This document shows positions 16,683 to 25,509 of a stretch of 64,000 bases of DNA, one piece after another (position 1 is the first letter of the stretch; each line of letters starts with the position of its first letter). The notes under the pieces are model-generated. The model made no database searches. It saw only the letters and a program-made list of their open reading frames with translations, and was not told the origin of the DNA. Location of the stretch: NCBI GenBank assembly GCA_034430595.1, contig DAOUEL010000027.1, positions 62,001 through 126,000 of the forward strand. Reading direction: 5' to 3'. This DNA is from E44-bin32 sp034430595 (GTDB lineage: Bacteria; Chloroflexota; Anaerolineae; Anaerolineales; E44-bin32). The translations under genes and the position numbers were made by a program.

Positions 16683-17423
16683 ATGCCCGCGATTCTTGAA
16701 ACAAGGGACCTGCAGAAGCAATTTGAATCGGGCGAGCTTTCGGTCGAAGCTCTGCGGGGAATTAGACTGCAAGTTCAAGCAGGCGAGTTCCTTGCCATCA
16801 TGGGCCCCTCTGGCTCGGGCAAATCGACTCTGCTCCACCTATTGGGGGCTCTCGATGTGGCCAGTGAGGGTGAAGTGCTGCTGCACGGAGATCCCCTTAC
16901 ACAGCTCAATGATGACGAGCGGGCTCGAATCCGGCGGCGGCAGATCGGCTTTATCTTCCAATCCTTCAATCTACTACCAACGCTGACTGCATCCGAGAAC
17001 GTGGCCCTGCCCCTGCTACTTGATGGTCAAAACCCCAAGGTCGCGCTCGAGCGTGCGCACACTGCGCTTGCCCTGGTGGATCTTTCCGCGCGCGCCGGCC
17101 ATCGTCCCGATCAGCTCTCAGGTGGCGAACAGCAGCGGGTGGCCATCGCCCGCGCCCTTGCCAGCAAGCCGCAAATTGTCCTGGCCGACGAACCGACCGG
17201 CAATCTCGATCGTGCGGCCGGGGAGCGTTTGCTTCAAATCCTGCGCCGCGCCTGCGACGAAGACCGGCAGACGATCGTTATGGTGACCCATGACCCCTAT
17301 GCAGCTTCGTGCGCTGACCGGGTTGTCTTCCTGATTGACGGCAAACTGAGCGGCGAGCTGAGTGGCCCCCAACTATCCCTGGCTGCTATTTCCGAAACCT
17401 TAGCCGGGATCGAGGGAGGCTAA
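16683..17423 (+). CDS. ABC transporter ATP-binding protein (MacB/LolD type)
   Basis: 246-residue ATPase subunit. Walker A GPSGSGKST, signature LSGGEQQRVAIARAL, Walker B IVLADEPTGNLD and the switch His in VMVTHD are all present. DEPTGNLD together with an FtsX-type permease next door is typical of the MacB/LolD/FtsE group, which drives lipoprotein release, peptide export or mechanotransmission rather than import. The start ATG 16683 follows GAAAGGGGAAA. It lies seven bases upstream of the permease gene, so the two are surely co-transcribed. Confidence 0.92.
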   Translation: MPAILETRDLQKQFESGELSVEALRGIRLQVQAGEFLAIMGPSGSGKSTLLHLLGALDVASEGEVLLHGDPLTQLNDDERARIRRRQIGFIFQSFNLLPTLTASENVALPLLLDGQNPKVALERAHTALALVDLSARAGHRPDQLSGGEQQRVAIARALASKPQIVLADEPTGNLDRAAGERLLQILRRACDEDRQTIVMVTHDPYAASCADRVVFLIDGKLSGELSGPQLSLAAISETLAGIEGG

Positions 17424-17430
17424 AGCCGGA

Positions 17431-19488
17431 ATGCCCGCGATCCTGCTCCTTGTCCGGCGCCAGATTCGATCGACGCCAGCCCGCTACCTGTTCTCGGCGC
17501 TGGCTCTCGCCAGCGGTGTGATGATGCTGGTCGCCTCCGATATGCTCAGCCGGTCGATCACTTCTGAAATCGCACGCACGACCGAGATGGAGGCCGTGAC
17601 TGCCTTCATGGGCGAACAGATGAATACTGGTCTGACAGCGATCGGGCTGGTCATTAACGTCGCAGCAGGCTTTCTGATCTTGAACAGCACGCTGATGTCG
17701 GTGCATCAACGCGCCCCGGAGCTCAGCCGCCTGCGTGCGCTGGGAATGGAGCGCAGGCAGCTCCTCGCCCTGCTTGGGCTGGAAACGGCGGCCACCGGGC
17801 TGGTGGGGATTGGGCTCGGTATTCTGGGCGGATTTGGCCTCACGCTGGGCTTGATCCAGTTGATCGAGGCGACCAGTTCAATGTTCAACGAATTCGGCCG
17901 GCTCTTCGCTTCCAGCGCAGCCATTCTCCGGGCAGCAGCCATCGGATTGAGTGTCACCGTGATTGCCACCTGGCTCCCGCTCCGGCGCGCCTTAGCCCAA
18001 CCATCGATCGCGGAATATCGCAAAGCAGAAGAATCTATCGCCCCCGGCACAGACCACCGAAAACTGGTGTACGCAGCCTGCGCGCTGTTCCTTCTGGCTG
18101 CAGCCCTTATATTTCTTCGGCCGGCAGTTACGTTGGCAGCCCCATGGACAGATCGGGCGGTCATTCTAAGCATCGCCTTCTTTTTGCTGTGTATGCTCTA
18201 TGCCTCTCCGGCCGTCGTTGGCTTGTCCGCACGCATCTTGCGCCGCCCCTTCTCTGCCTGGTTAGGGATAGGAGGGCAGCTGGCAGCTGAGAACCTGGCA
18301 CGCTCGCGCGGCCGAGTGACCCGAACGGTAGTAACGCTGGCAATCGGCGTGACCATGATCGTCGGGGTAAGCGGATTTCTCGTATTCTGGTTCGACGAAT
18401 TATTCTTCCGGAAAAGCACCCAGAGCCTGATCGACCGGCCGGGTATCGGCGTCTTTCCGATCAACGTCCAGGGTGGACTGCAGGCATACCGGGAACTGGG
18501 GAGCTTCACCATCCCGCACGAAGCACGCCAGGCAATCGCGGCGAGCGTGGATGGCCGGGCGACGCTGGTCGACACCTATTTCGTCATCATCCCCGAGCTA
18601 TCGTTCCTCGGCCAGCGCTACTTCTCATTCGTGCTTGATCCGCAGGCTTTGCGGGCTTCCGGCGAACTGTACTTCTCATTTTCCTCCGGCGATTGGGATT
18701 CGGCCATGCCCATTCTAAGCGGGGGCTGTGGACTGCTGTTGACGCCGGCTGTAGCCGGCAGGAACGGCGTCGGGCTCTATGATACGCTAAAGCTCGACAC
18801 GCCTGCGGGCCCGCTGGCTTGCACTGTGGCCGGCATCGGACCGACCTTCGTCGGCGCTTCGATCATCAGCCTGCCGGCGCATGCTGCGCTTGGCCTCGGT
18901 GCACCGGTCTCGGTGGCGATCTTCCCCGACGATCCCGATGAGCTGAAGGCCATCACAGAGCAGGTGCAGGCCGCGTTAACACCTTATTCCGGCCTGTGGA
19001 CGGTTGACTTGAATTTTGTGACCGAGACGCAGCGTGAGGGGATGAAATCGGCCCGTGTCTTGATGAACGGCATGCTGACCCTGGCGATCTTCTCCGCCTC
19101 ACTCGGCGCAGTGAACACGCTTCAGATAAGCCTGAATGAACGCGCGCGCGAGTTCGCGCTGCTGCGCGCCATCGGCGCCACCCGAGCTCAGATTCGATCG
19201 ATGGTCGCAACGGAGGCGGCGTGCTATGGTCTGCTGGGGGGAATCCTGGGCCTGATCACGGGCGGTGGACTGGTAGCGTTATACGTGGCAATCTCCGGGG
19301 GTAGCGTCTTCGGATTTAAGGATTTCCCTTTGGGCGAAGCCCTCTGGAATACCTTACGACCTTCGCTTACGACCGGGTTGCTGGCGCTCGCCCTCGCGCC
19401 GGGCATCACCACCCTCGCTTCGCTCCCCATGCTTAACGCGTATATCGGGCGTGATGGCTTTAATCCCTCCCGGCTCACACCGGAGTGA
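17431..19488 (+). CDS. ABC transporter permease with two FtsX domains
   Basis: 685-residue permease with about eight membrane helices arranged as two FtsX units: helix ~15-35, FtsX core ~65-190, then helices near 210-270 and ~300, a large extracytoplasmic domain (~330-540), and the second FtsX core ~555-680. FtsX signatures include ELSRLRALGMERRQLLALLG and the duplicate EFALLRAIGATRAQIRSMV. It partners the ATPase seven bases upstream. Such exporters move lipids, lipoproteins or peptides across the membrane; the cargo is unknown. No periplasmic adaptor gene is adjacent, fitting a cell with one membrane. Confidence 0.9.
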   Translation: MPAILLLVRRQIRSTPARYLFSALALASGVMMLVASDMLSRSITSEIARTTEMEAVTAFMGEQMNTGLTAIGLVINVAAGFLILNSTLMSVHQRAPELSRLRALGMERRQLLALLGLETAATGLVGIGLGILGGFGLTLGLIQLIEATSSMFNEFGRLFASSAAILRAAAIGLSVTVIATWLPLRRALAQPSIAEYRKAEESIAPGTDHRKLVYAACALFLLAAALIFLRPAVTLAAPWTDRAVILSIAFFLLCMLYASPAVVGLSARILRRPFSAWLGIGGQLAAENLARSRGRVTRTVVTLAIGVTMIVGVSGFLVFWFDELFFRKSTQSLIDRPGIGVFPINVQGGLQAYRELGSFTIPHEARQAIAASVDGRATLVDTYFVIIPELSFLGQRYFSFVLDPQALRASGELYFSFSSGDWDSAMPILSGGCGLLLTPAVAGRNGVGLYDTLKLDTPAGPLACTVAGIGPTFVGASIISLPAHAALGLGAPVSVAIFPDDPDELKAITEQVQAALTPYSGLWTVDLNFVTETQREGMKSARVLMNGMLTLAIFSASLGAVNTLQISLNERAREFALLRAIGATRAQIRSMVATEAACYGLLGGILGLITGGGLVALYVAISGGSVFGFKDFPLGEALWNTLRPSLTTGLLALALAPGITTLASLPMLNAYIGRDGFNPSRLTPE

Positions 19489-19556
19489 GGGTGTAAACAC
19501 AACACAACTCGAGAGGTACAATTTAACCGACAAGGTTTGCATCGCCCGGAGATGGA

Positions 19557-20306
19557 ATGCCCCAGATTCACATCGCGCCGGATTCAGAGCATCTAGCGCA
19601 AGAAGCCGCTTCTTTCATCCATCATCGCATCCACGAAAAGCTTGAAAAGGTGCCGCAGTTCTCACTTGTTCTCGCAGGCGGGAATACGCCTGTCCAAACG
19701 TACCAGCGGCTGGCATCCATGCCCACCCAGCTTGATTGGTCGAGAGTCCATTTCTTCTGGGGTGATGAGCGCTGTGTGCCACACGATCATCCCGACAGCA
19801 ACTACCGCATGGCGCTTGAGATGCTGCTCTCCCACCTTCCGGTACCTCTTGAGAATATCCACTCGATGAGCTGTAATCCCTCACCGGAAGAGGGCGCACG
19901 TTCTTACGAAGATGTGCTGCGCCGGTTCTTCCCCGCTGCAGATGTTCCCCAGTTTGACTTGATCCTGCTCGGACTTGGCGGAGACGGACATACCGCCTCG
20001 CTTTTTCCAGACACCCGGGCGCTGGATGAACATGAACGCTGGGTTGCCGCCAACTGGGTGGAGAAACTGGATACCTGGCGGCTAACTCTGACGCTTCCAG
20101 CACTCAACGCAGCGGCTGCGGTCGCCTTCCTGGTGCAGGGAAGCGGAAAAGCCTCCATCGTGCAGGCTGCCCTAGCTGGCCCACCCGCTCGCTTGCCAGC
20201 CCAGCACGTGAGCCCCGAACATGGAGACGTCCACTGGTTTCTTGACCGCGCCGCTGCCGCTGAACTTCCCCCAGGTTCAGCAGTCACACCGGTTCTTCCC
20301 GAATAA
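19557..20306 (+). CDS. pgl: 6-phosphogluconolactonase (DevB type)
   Basis: 249 residues, the normal size. It hydrolyses 6-phosphoglucono-delta-lactone, the second step of the oxidative pentose phosphate pathway. Diagnostic motifs: LVLAGGNTP near residue 40, the phosphate-binding FFWGDERCVP, PDSNYRMA, and LGLGGDGHTASLFP near 140. Its partner zwf is 24 kb away rather than in an operon. The start ATG 19557 has a weak CGGAGA upstream, and a TACAAT box lies at 19517-19522. The next gene converges with one base between the stop codons. Confidence 0.93.
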   Translation: MPQIHIAPDSEHLAQEAASFIHHRIHEKLEKVPQFSLVLAGGNTPVQTYQRLASMPTQLDWSRVHFFWGDERCVPHDHPDSNYRMALEMLLSHLPVPLENIHSMSCNPSPEEGARSYEDVLRRFFPAADVPQFDLILLGLGGDGHTASLFPDTRALDEHERWVAANWVEKLDTWRLTLTLPALNAAAAVAFLVQGSGKASIVQAALAGPPARLPAQHVSPEHGDVHWFLDRAAAAELPPGSAVTPVLPE

Positions 20307-20307
20307 T

Positions 20308-21237
20308 TTATTCGCGAGCGGAACGACTCCACGCGACAGCTCGCGCAATTCCTGCCTCGGTCCAGCTTTGAAACTCCGGGGCGAACTGCCGCTGGGCGGC
20401 CTGCAGATAGGGCGAGATACGCACCCGGAGAAAAGCTCGTGCCCCACCGGAAGCGAGTTCGTCCAGCGCACGCTGATAGCCGGACAAGATTTGCTCTCCC
20501 GCCAGATCCGATCCGGTGCGGCCCAGTGCCCTGAGTGCCCCCTTGCCTTTACCGAGCCAGGCCTGTGAGGATTGGGCCATATAGCCGGCTAACTGCGGCA
20601 GCGGGATCCTGCTCTCGATCGAAGCCTGCAGCATGCGGGACCAGAGCCGATCGAGGCGGGGCAGCAGGTTGACTGATCCTTCGAAAACGTTCAGGTAGGC
20701 TGCCCTTAATTCCGCCGACATTAATTCCAGATCGCTGCGTGAGAGGGGCGGCGTATCGATCGTGGTGGCGGTCGCTCGCGAAGCCCGCTGCATTGCGTCG
20801 AGCAGATCGACCACGCCGTCAATCGTAAACTCGGGGTCGATGACTCCCTCATGTTTCAGCTGTTCTTCCAGTCGACGCAGGAAGTGTTTCCCCCCGGCGG
20901 CTGCATCGCCGGCGATTGCGAACACCCACAGGGGGGAAAACTGAACCGCCATCAAACCCAGGCTCTCAAGCGCCGTTCCGGCCAGCTTGCGGGCTTGATA
21001 GTCGTGCGGCAGTGGTGGCAGAGAGACATCAGGAACCAGGGCCGTGATACCGGCCACACGCTCGACCACAAAACGCAGCCCATCGCCAATCAAGATCCGG
21101 TAGACTGTCGTGCCCTTAATGACCTGAGGGACCAACGTATCGAGCACAAGCAGCGCTATCCCGCCCCCCACGCTCGCCAGCGCGCGCAGGGTCCGCTCAG
21201 GGAGGGAGAGAAAGTACGCGAAGTATTTTGTGCTCAT
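20308..21237 (-). CDS. Hypothetical protein with N-terminal membrane-associated segments
   Basis: 309 residues, family not recognised. The first ~70 residues are hydrophobic (VGGGIALLVLDTLVPQVIKG, then IPLVP-like segments), followed by a mostly helical soluble part with Gly/Ala-rich stretches (AGDAAAGGKHFLRRLEEQL) and a basic C-terminus. ATG 21237 (MSTKYFAYF) is preferred, with AGAAGAA before it. The frame continues to 21624, but the extra ~130 residues look non-coding and rich in Arg and Ser. It stands alone, divergent from the riboswitch region. It may be a membrane-bound scaffold; no function is assigned. Confidence 0.65.
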   Translation of the reverse strand: MSTKYFAYFLSLPERTLRALASVGGGIALLVLDTLVPQVIKGTTVYRILIGDGLRFVVERVAGITALVPDVSLPPLPHDYQARKLAGTALESLGLMAVQFSPLWVFAIAGDAAAGGKHFLRRLEEQLKHEGVIDPEFTIDGVVDLLDAMQRASRATATTIDTPPLSRSDLELMSAELRAAYLNVFEGSVNLLPRLDRLWSRMLQASIESRIPLPQLAGYMAQSSQAWLGKGKGALRALGRTGSDLAGEQILSGYQRALDELASGGARAFLRVRISPYLQAAQRQFAPEFQSWTEAGIARAVAWSRSARE

Positions 21238-21587
21238 GGTTCTTCTAACGTTCTCCGATTCTAGTGCACGATAAGGCTCTCGATCCAGCCCAATCATCGT
21301 CCGGCCTCTGGAACTGGACCGGGATTCCTGCCGCTCCCCTCGACCGGAGAAGATAAAACCCTGGAAGGTTAGAGCCACCTCAGATATTTTCGGATTCCAT
21401 CGAACGACGGATCCCGAGCTCTTGTATTCCTGCTTTGATCGGACCACCCCATTCCCTAATACACGACGTAACTGAAGGTATATGGGACTGCAGGGGGATG
21501 GAAATCCATTAAGGAAATTGTTAGGATTTTGTAAGGTGGCAGTCAAACGCCTCCTTTTGTACCTGAACAAAACCGATAACCCGCTGC
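21238..21587. other. Intergenic leader between the hypothetical gene and the riboswitch
   Basis: About 350 bases with no convincing gene. It must contain the promoter of the plus-strand riboswitch transcript and that of the minus-strand gene. I could not pick out a strong -35/-10 pair. Confidence 0.4.
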
Positions 21588-21675
21588 GACGAAAAGGCAA
21601 ACCCACCGAAAGGTGGCGACGCAAAGCAACAGGGTCTAAAGCTGGGATGACCAGCCAGGACAGCCTGCTACCGAA
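21588..21675 (+). ncRNA. Cyclic-di-GMP-I (GEMM) riboswitch aptamer
   Basis: The conserved GEMM core is present in order: GGCAAACC (21596-21603), a CCACC-GAAA-GGTGG hairpin with its GNRA tetraloop (21603-21616), GACGCAAAGC (21618-21627), AGGGTCTAAAGC, a GCTGG/CCAGC hairpin (21641-21655) and the closing CTGCTACCG. The base before the GCAAACC core is G, as in cyclic-di-GMP aptamers rather than the cGAMP variant, by my recollection of the Vc2 alignment. It is followed directly by an intrinsic terminator, so ligand probably switches termination. Confidence 0.88.
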
Positions 21676-21699
21676 TCGTCTGGGAAATGATTTAACCGG

Positions 21700-21745
21700 C
21701 GACCGTGTAGCCTGCTGCTGTCCTGCAGCAACACGGTCGTTTTTG
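21700..21745 (+). terminator. Riboswitch expression-platform terminator
   Basis: CGACCGTGT (21700-21708) pairs with ACACGGTCG (21731-21739), with an inner TGCTG/CAGCA pairing, followed by TTTTTGTTTT. It is a textbook Rho-independent terminator 25 bases after the aptamer. Confidence 0.85.
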
Positions 21746-22024
21746 TTTTCACATGGCGGAGGGCCAGGTACAGGAAAACGGCCGGGCGGCAGGCGGAGGT
21801 GTCGAATCCGACGGAGTTTGCAGCCTCTGGAGTGGGGTGAGTTTTCAGGCTAGAATCACGGAAATGGCAATCGCCTTCGAAGAGCACACAGGGGCAGGGC
21901 CTTGTGGAATTCGAAAGCTTGATGATCACCCACACCGGCGTCGCCTCCGTCTGCCGCGGAATTGCGGAGTGGACAAATCGCACACTGAGGAAGGTCTCAC
22001 GGAAAACGTTGATCCAATACCATG
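21746..22024. other. No identifiable gene downstream of the riboswitch
   Basis: About 280 bases. A 90-codon frame opens at ATG 21753, but it has no Shine-Dalgarno and its protein is charged, repetitive and unlike any family. All genes for the next 4 kb run on the other strand. The riboswitch therefore has no visible target. Confidence 0.6.
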
Positions 22025-22064
22025 AACATAATCCCGACCGCCTAATGGCGGCCGGTGTTATGTT
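22025..22064 (-). terminator. Hairpin terminator after mgtE
   Basis: Outer arms AACATAA (22025-22031) and TTATGTT (22058-22064) enclose an inner nine-base stem CCGACCGCC/GGCGGCCGG with one mismatch. It lies 11 bases beyond the mgtE stop. The structure could work in both directions. Confidence 0.6.
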
Positions 22065-22075
22065 ATCCGTCTGGA

Positions 22076-23425
22076 CTACAGCTTGAGGATGGTGCGGGCT
22101 ACGCTGAAGTAGATAAAAAGTCCGGTCGCATCGACGAGTGTGCTCATCACCGGCCCCGATACTACCGTTGGGTCGACCCGCAGCCGGGCCGCCAGCAGCG
22201 GCAGCACGGCCCCCAGCCCATTCGCCCACAACACGATCACCCCGATCGCCAGCGCGACTGTCAGCGCCAGCCCCGGCGATGACCCCCAGAGCAGCGCCCT
22301 GCCGTAGGCCATCACACCCATCCCGAAGCCCAGCATCAGCCCGATCCGCAGCTCATGCCACCAGGTGCGCAGTGCATCGCTGAGCGCGATATCTCCAACT
22401 GCGAGCGCGCGAATCAGCGTGCTCGTCGTCTGCGAGCCAGCGTTGCCGCCCGTCCCGATCAGCAGCGGGACGAAGAACGCCAGCGCCACAGTCGAGGCCA
22501 GTTCATCTTGAAAATGGCGCAGCACCGTTCCGGTCAGGCTCTCGGTCAGGAAGAGCAGCATCAGCCACCCGATCCGCTTGCGGGTGACGGCGAAGATCCC
22601 GGTGCGCAGGTAGGGTTGATCGAGCGGCTGCGCGCCGCCCAGGCGTTGGATGTCCTCCGTCGCCTCGTCCTCGAGCACATCGATCACATCATCGAACGTA
22701 ATTACCCCCAGCAGAATATTTTCGCGGTCCACCACCGGAAGATAAAGCAGATCGTAGCGGGTCATCAGCCGGGCGACCTCCTCCTGGTCCGCACCAGTGC
22801 CAACCGAAATCACGTCTGGATTCATGATTTCAGCAATTTGCGCTCTGGGCTCGGCCACGATCAGCTGCCGCAGGCTGACTTCGCCCACCAGGTGGCCGTG
22901 CATGTCGACCACGAAGAGGTAATAAAGCGTATCATCCTCGGGTTTCCAGGCATGAACCGCCTGCAGCGCTTCAGCAGCCGTCATCCGTCGGCGCAGTGCG
23001 AGAAACTGGGAGGTCATCAACCCTCCGGCGGTATCCTGCGGGTGCAGCAGCAGCGGGTGGATCTCCTCCGGGTCCTCCAGGCGTGTGAGCAGGTCCTGCG
23101 CGTAGCCTGGTTCGACCACGCCAAGCAGGTCGGCAATCTCGTCTGGCTCCATTGCTTCAATGATGCGCATTGCGGTGGCTTCGGGTAGTGCCCGCACCAG
23201 GCCAGCCGCCTCCTGGTCTTCGAGCTCTTCCAGCAGGTCTGCCGACTGTTCCGGCCTCATCTGCGGCAGGAGCGCTACCTTGTCATCCTCGGGCAGCGAT
23301 TCGAAGATTTCCGCCTGGTCCGGTGCGCGCAAGGATTCCAGGGTTTGGACAGCCTGGTTCAGGTCATTCTTTTCGAGCATGGCGCGCAAATCAGCCAGCA
23401 CGCGGTCTACGTTGAAGGCATCCAT
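22076..23425 (-). CDS. mgtE: Magnesium transporter MgtE
   Basis: 449 residues, the usual MgtE size. An acidic superhelical N-domain (~1-130, DKVALLPQMRPEQSADLLEE) is followed by a tandem CBS pair (~135-260) that senses cytoplasmic magnesium, a connecting helix, and a five-helix channel domain (~290-449) with FVPLLIGTGGNAGSQ, the family's pore-region signature. It carries Mg2+ into the cell, gated by the CBS and N-domains. ATG 23425 has GGAGGTG at good spacing. No magnesium-sensing leader (M-box) could be recognised in the 219 bases upstream. Confidence 0.94.
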   Translation of the reverse strand: MDAFNVDRVLADLRAMLEKNDLNQAVQTLESLRAPDQAEIFESLPEDDKVALLPQMRPEQSADLLEELEDQEAAGLVRALPEATAMRIIEAMEPDEIADLLGVVEPGYAQDLLTRLEDPEEIHPLLLHPQDTAGGLMTSQFLALRRRMTAAEALQAVHAWKPEDDTLYYLFVVDMHGHLVGEVSLRQLIVAEPRAQIAEIMNPDVISVGTGADQEEVARLMTRYDLLYLPVVDRENILLGVITFDDVIDVLEDEATEDIQRLGGAQPLDQPYLRTGIFAVTRKRIGWLMLLFLTESLTGTVLRHFQDELASTVALAFFVPLLIGTGGNAGSQTTSTLIRALAVGDIALSDALRTWWHELRIGLMLGFGMGVMAYGRALLWGSSPGLALTVALAIGVIVLWANGLGAVLPLLAARLRVDPTVVSGPVMSTLVDATGLFIYFSVARTILKL

Positions 23426-23644
23426 GCTGCACCTCCAGGATTAGATATTCCCGGAGGCGATCGTTGAAATGGCTTCCGGGGGATTAGGTATCAGTGCCGG
23501 AGGTCGAGGCGCTTGGCGCTCCGCCAGGATCTCCGTCGGGGCGATCGGATTTCAATCGGACCTTCTTTCGGACTTGTAATAGCCGCGATGCTACGCCCGG
23601 GGGGGCAAATCTGTCAAGGTCACAGCGTGAAGGTCGACGGGGGG

Positions 23645-24799
23645 CTATTTCGAGCCAGAACCCGCTTCTGAAAGCACTTGCTGGTAAACCGCCAGCATGC
23701 GGTCGGTGGCCGAGCTGATCGAGTAGCGTGCAGCGACAGTTTCCGCCTGGCGGGCCAACCTTTCAAGTTCATCTGGCCGGGAGAGTACCTCCAGGATGCC
23801 CCGGGCCAGGTCAGCAGATTCTGCCCGGGTGAGCAGCCCACCACCGCTTATCAGGTCGACCGCACCGGGGGCTTCAACCGCCACGACCGGTGTCCCGGCA
23901 GCCATCGATTCGAGCAGCACCAGGCCCTGGGTTTCAGTCGTAGAGCTGAAGACGAACAGGTCGGCAGCACGGTAGTAAGCCGGAATCTGTTCATGGGGTA
24001 CGGCGTCGACAAAGTTGATCGCTTCTCCCAGGCCTAATTGGCGGGCGAGAGCTTGAGCCTCCTCCTCATAGGGACCTTTGCCAACCAGCATCAAGCGCGT
24101 CTTTGGCCGCCGCGCGTGCACCACACGAAACGCTTCCAGCAGCAGATCCAGGCCCTTCTCCTTCGCAATTCGGCCGACGTAGAGCAGCAGCTCCACGTCC
24201 CGCAGCCCATAGCGCTCCCGCACCTCGCCCACCGCTGCACCCCGAAATCGTTCCAAATCGACCGGGGTCGGGATGACGGTCACCTTTCCGCCTAGGTCGA
24301 AGGTCGTTTCCAGCATCTCCCGGATGCTCTCGGTAGGGGAGATGATGTGGGCGCACTGCTTGAGGTAGCGCCGTACCCGTTCCTCGGTGAGACGCCCGGC
24401 GATTTTCGCAGCGAATGGGCTGTAGGACTGCGCGTACAGCTCATACTGGGTGTGAAACGTGAAGACCAACGGAAGCTGCATCTCGCGGGCGAAGGTTGCC
24501 GCCAGGTCACCCATCCAGACCGGATGCTGGCTGTGAATCAGGGCTGGTTGAATGCCGTGCAGCGTGAGCTCGATCAAGTTCTTCAGCGGCAGCACGATCG
24601 AAACGTTGAGCTGGTCGCTCAGGTCAAGCGCTGGCAGGCGGAAGACATAAGGCTCGCCGTCCTGGTAATCCTCATACTCAGGGGCAAAGATGTGCGCTTG
24701 ATGGCCGGCTGCGTGCAATCCCTGGCGGAAGAGGGCGATCGAGGTGACGACGCCGCTGATTGCGGGCTTGTAGGCGTTGGTGAAGATTGCGATGCGCAC
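23645..24799 (-). CDS. GT4-family glycosyltransferase
   Basis: 384-residue GT-B fold glycosyltransferase. The N-domain has the Gly-rich start (IAIFTNAYKPAISGVVTS) and HSQHPVWMGD; the C-domain has LLYVGRIAKEKGLDLLLEAF, LMLVGKGP and the donor site SSTTETQGLVLLESMAAGTPVVA with the E-x7-E motif. It resembles diacylglycerol glucosyl- or mannosyltransferases that make membrane glycolipids. GTG 24799 is chosen because the family N-terminus (VRIAIFTN) starts there; the open frame extends 51 bases further. A TACAAT box lies on the minus strand at 24837-24832. Confidence 0.88.
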   Translation of the reverse strand: MRIAIFTNAYKPAISGVVTSIALFRQGLHAAGHQAHIFAPEYEDYQDGEPYVFRLPALDLSDQLNVSIVLPLKNLIELTLHGIQPALIHSQHPVWMGDLAATFAREMQLPLVFTFHTQYELYAQSYSPFAAKIAGRLTEERVRRYLKQCAHIISPTESIREMLETTFDLGGKVTVIPTPVDLERFRGAAVGEVRERYGLRDVELLLYVGRIAKEKGLDLLLEAFRVVHARRPKTRLMLVGKGPYEEEAQALARQLGLGEAINFVDAVPHEQIPAYYRAADLFVFSSTTETQGLVLLESMAAGTPVVAVEAPGAVDLISGGGLLTRAESADLARGILEVLSRPDELERLARQAETVAARYSISSATDRMLAVYQQVLSEAGSGSK

Positions 24800-24856
24800 T
24801 CGATACCCCGCTTCGCTCGGCTCTGCTCTGTATTGTACAGGTGAACACAAGGGAAG

Positions 24857-24880
24857 AGGGGCGACCTGGCGGCCGCCCCT
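24857..24880. repeat. GTAGGGGC-family palindrome, distant copy
   Basis: AGGGGCG (24857-24863) pairs with CGCCCCT (24874-24880). The core GGCGACC..GGC..GCCCCT matches the composite element at 4663-4686, placing it in the same repeat family. It sits between two minus-strand genes, upstream of the glycosyltransferase. Confidence 0.55.
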
Positions 24881-24925
24881 GCCTTTGAGAAAGGACTTTG
24901 TCGAATCCGGTCAGAGCATGCGTGT

Positions 24926-25258
24926 TCAGGGGTTGACGCGGCCGGGTCCGAGCAGCGGACAGAGCAGGAAGGTATCCCCCGAGTCCATCATGTCGTTGCC
25001 ATTCACATCGATCCACCAACGCCCGCCCAAGTAGCCGGGATCACCGAGGCCGAATTCGGTATTCCCGTTCTCCAGCTTCTGGAAGGGGCCTCTCATCGGC
25101 AATTCCGAAGCGGAGACGAACGTGTCGTAGTACAGCCCCTGGCTGGTGACATACACGATCCCGATTGCGCCTGCGCGCCCACCTTTAGCGAACGCCGGCA
25201 CGGCAGCCACCATCGCGAGAACCAGCACTAACGCCAACACTGAGATCTTCTTGGACAT
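24926..25258 (-). CDS. Small secreted hypothetical protein
   Basis: 110 residues. A clear signal peptide (MSKKISVLALVLVLAM, cleavage expected after VPAFA) is followed by ~85 residues rich in Gly and aromatic residues (GLGDPGYLGGRWWIDVNGND). It has two short DVNGND/DSGD-like acidic turns that could bind calcium. No family recognised. AAGGAGG before ATG 25258 fixes the start; the longest frame begins 48 bases upstream. It should be exported and free outside the membrane. Confidence 0.7.
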   Translation of the reverse strand: MSKKISVLALVLVLAMVAAVPAFAKGGRAGAIGIVYVTSQGLYYDTFVSASELPMRGPFQKLENGNTEFGLGDPGYLGGRWWIDVNGNDMMDSGDTFLLCPLLGPGRVNP

Positions 25259-25509
25259 TTTGACCCTCCTTGGGTTCCGGTTTCGGGCATTCGAGCGGAA
25301 GGTCATCGACGGATCCGGCCGGGAGCGACTTGCGCTTGCCCGACATCGATGCCCTTCTGTTTGACTCCAGAACGCTCGATTGAATCAAGAATAAGAGGGG
25401 GAACTTACCTATCCCTTGCCCGGGCCTTAAGCGTTTCTTACACGCCCGTGGCCTCTGGAGGCGGGATTCTCGTGCCTTTGCTTAATGAAAGCGTGCTGTA
25501 AGGGGGGGA

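Noticed and set aside
21753..22025. A 90-codon frame as the riboswitch target gene
   Set aside because: No Shine-Dalgarno, no family signal, overlaps equally open antisense frames; kept only as a possibility to test.
22355..23188. A 277-codon plus-strand open frame opposite mgtE
   Set aside because: Antisense shadow rich in Gln, Arg and His; mgtE on the other strand is unambiguous.
23426..23644. A magnesium (M-box) riboswitch upstream of mgtE
   Set aside because: The 219-base leader shows none of the conserved M-box sequence blocks I know.
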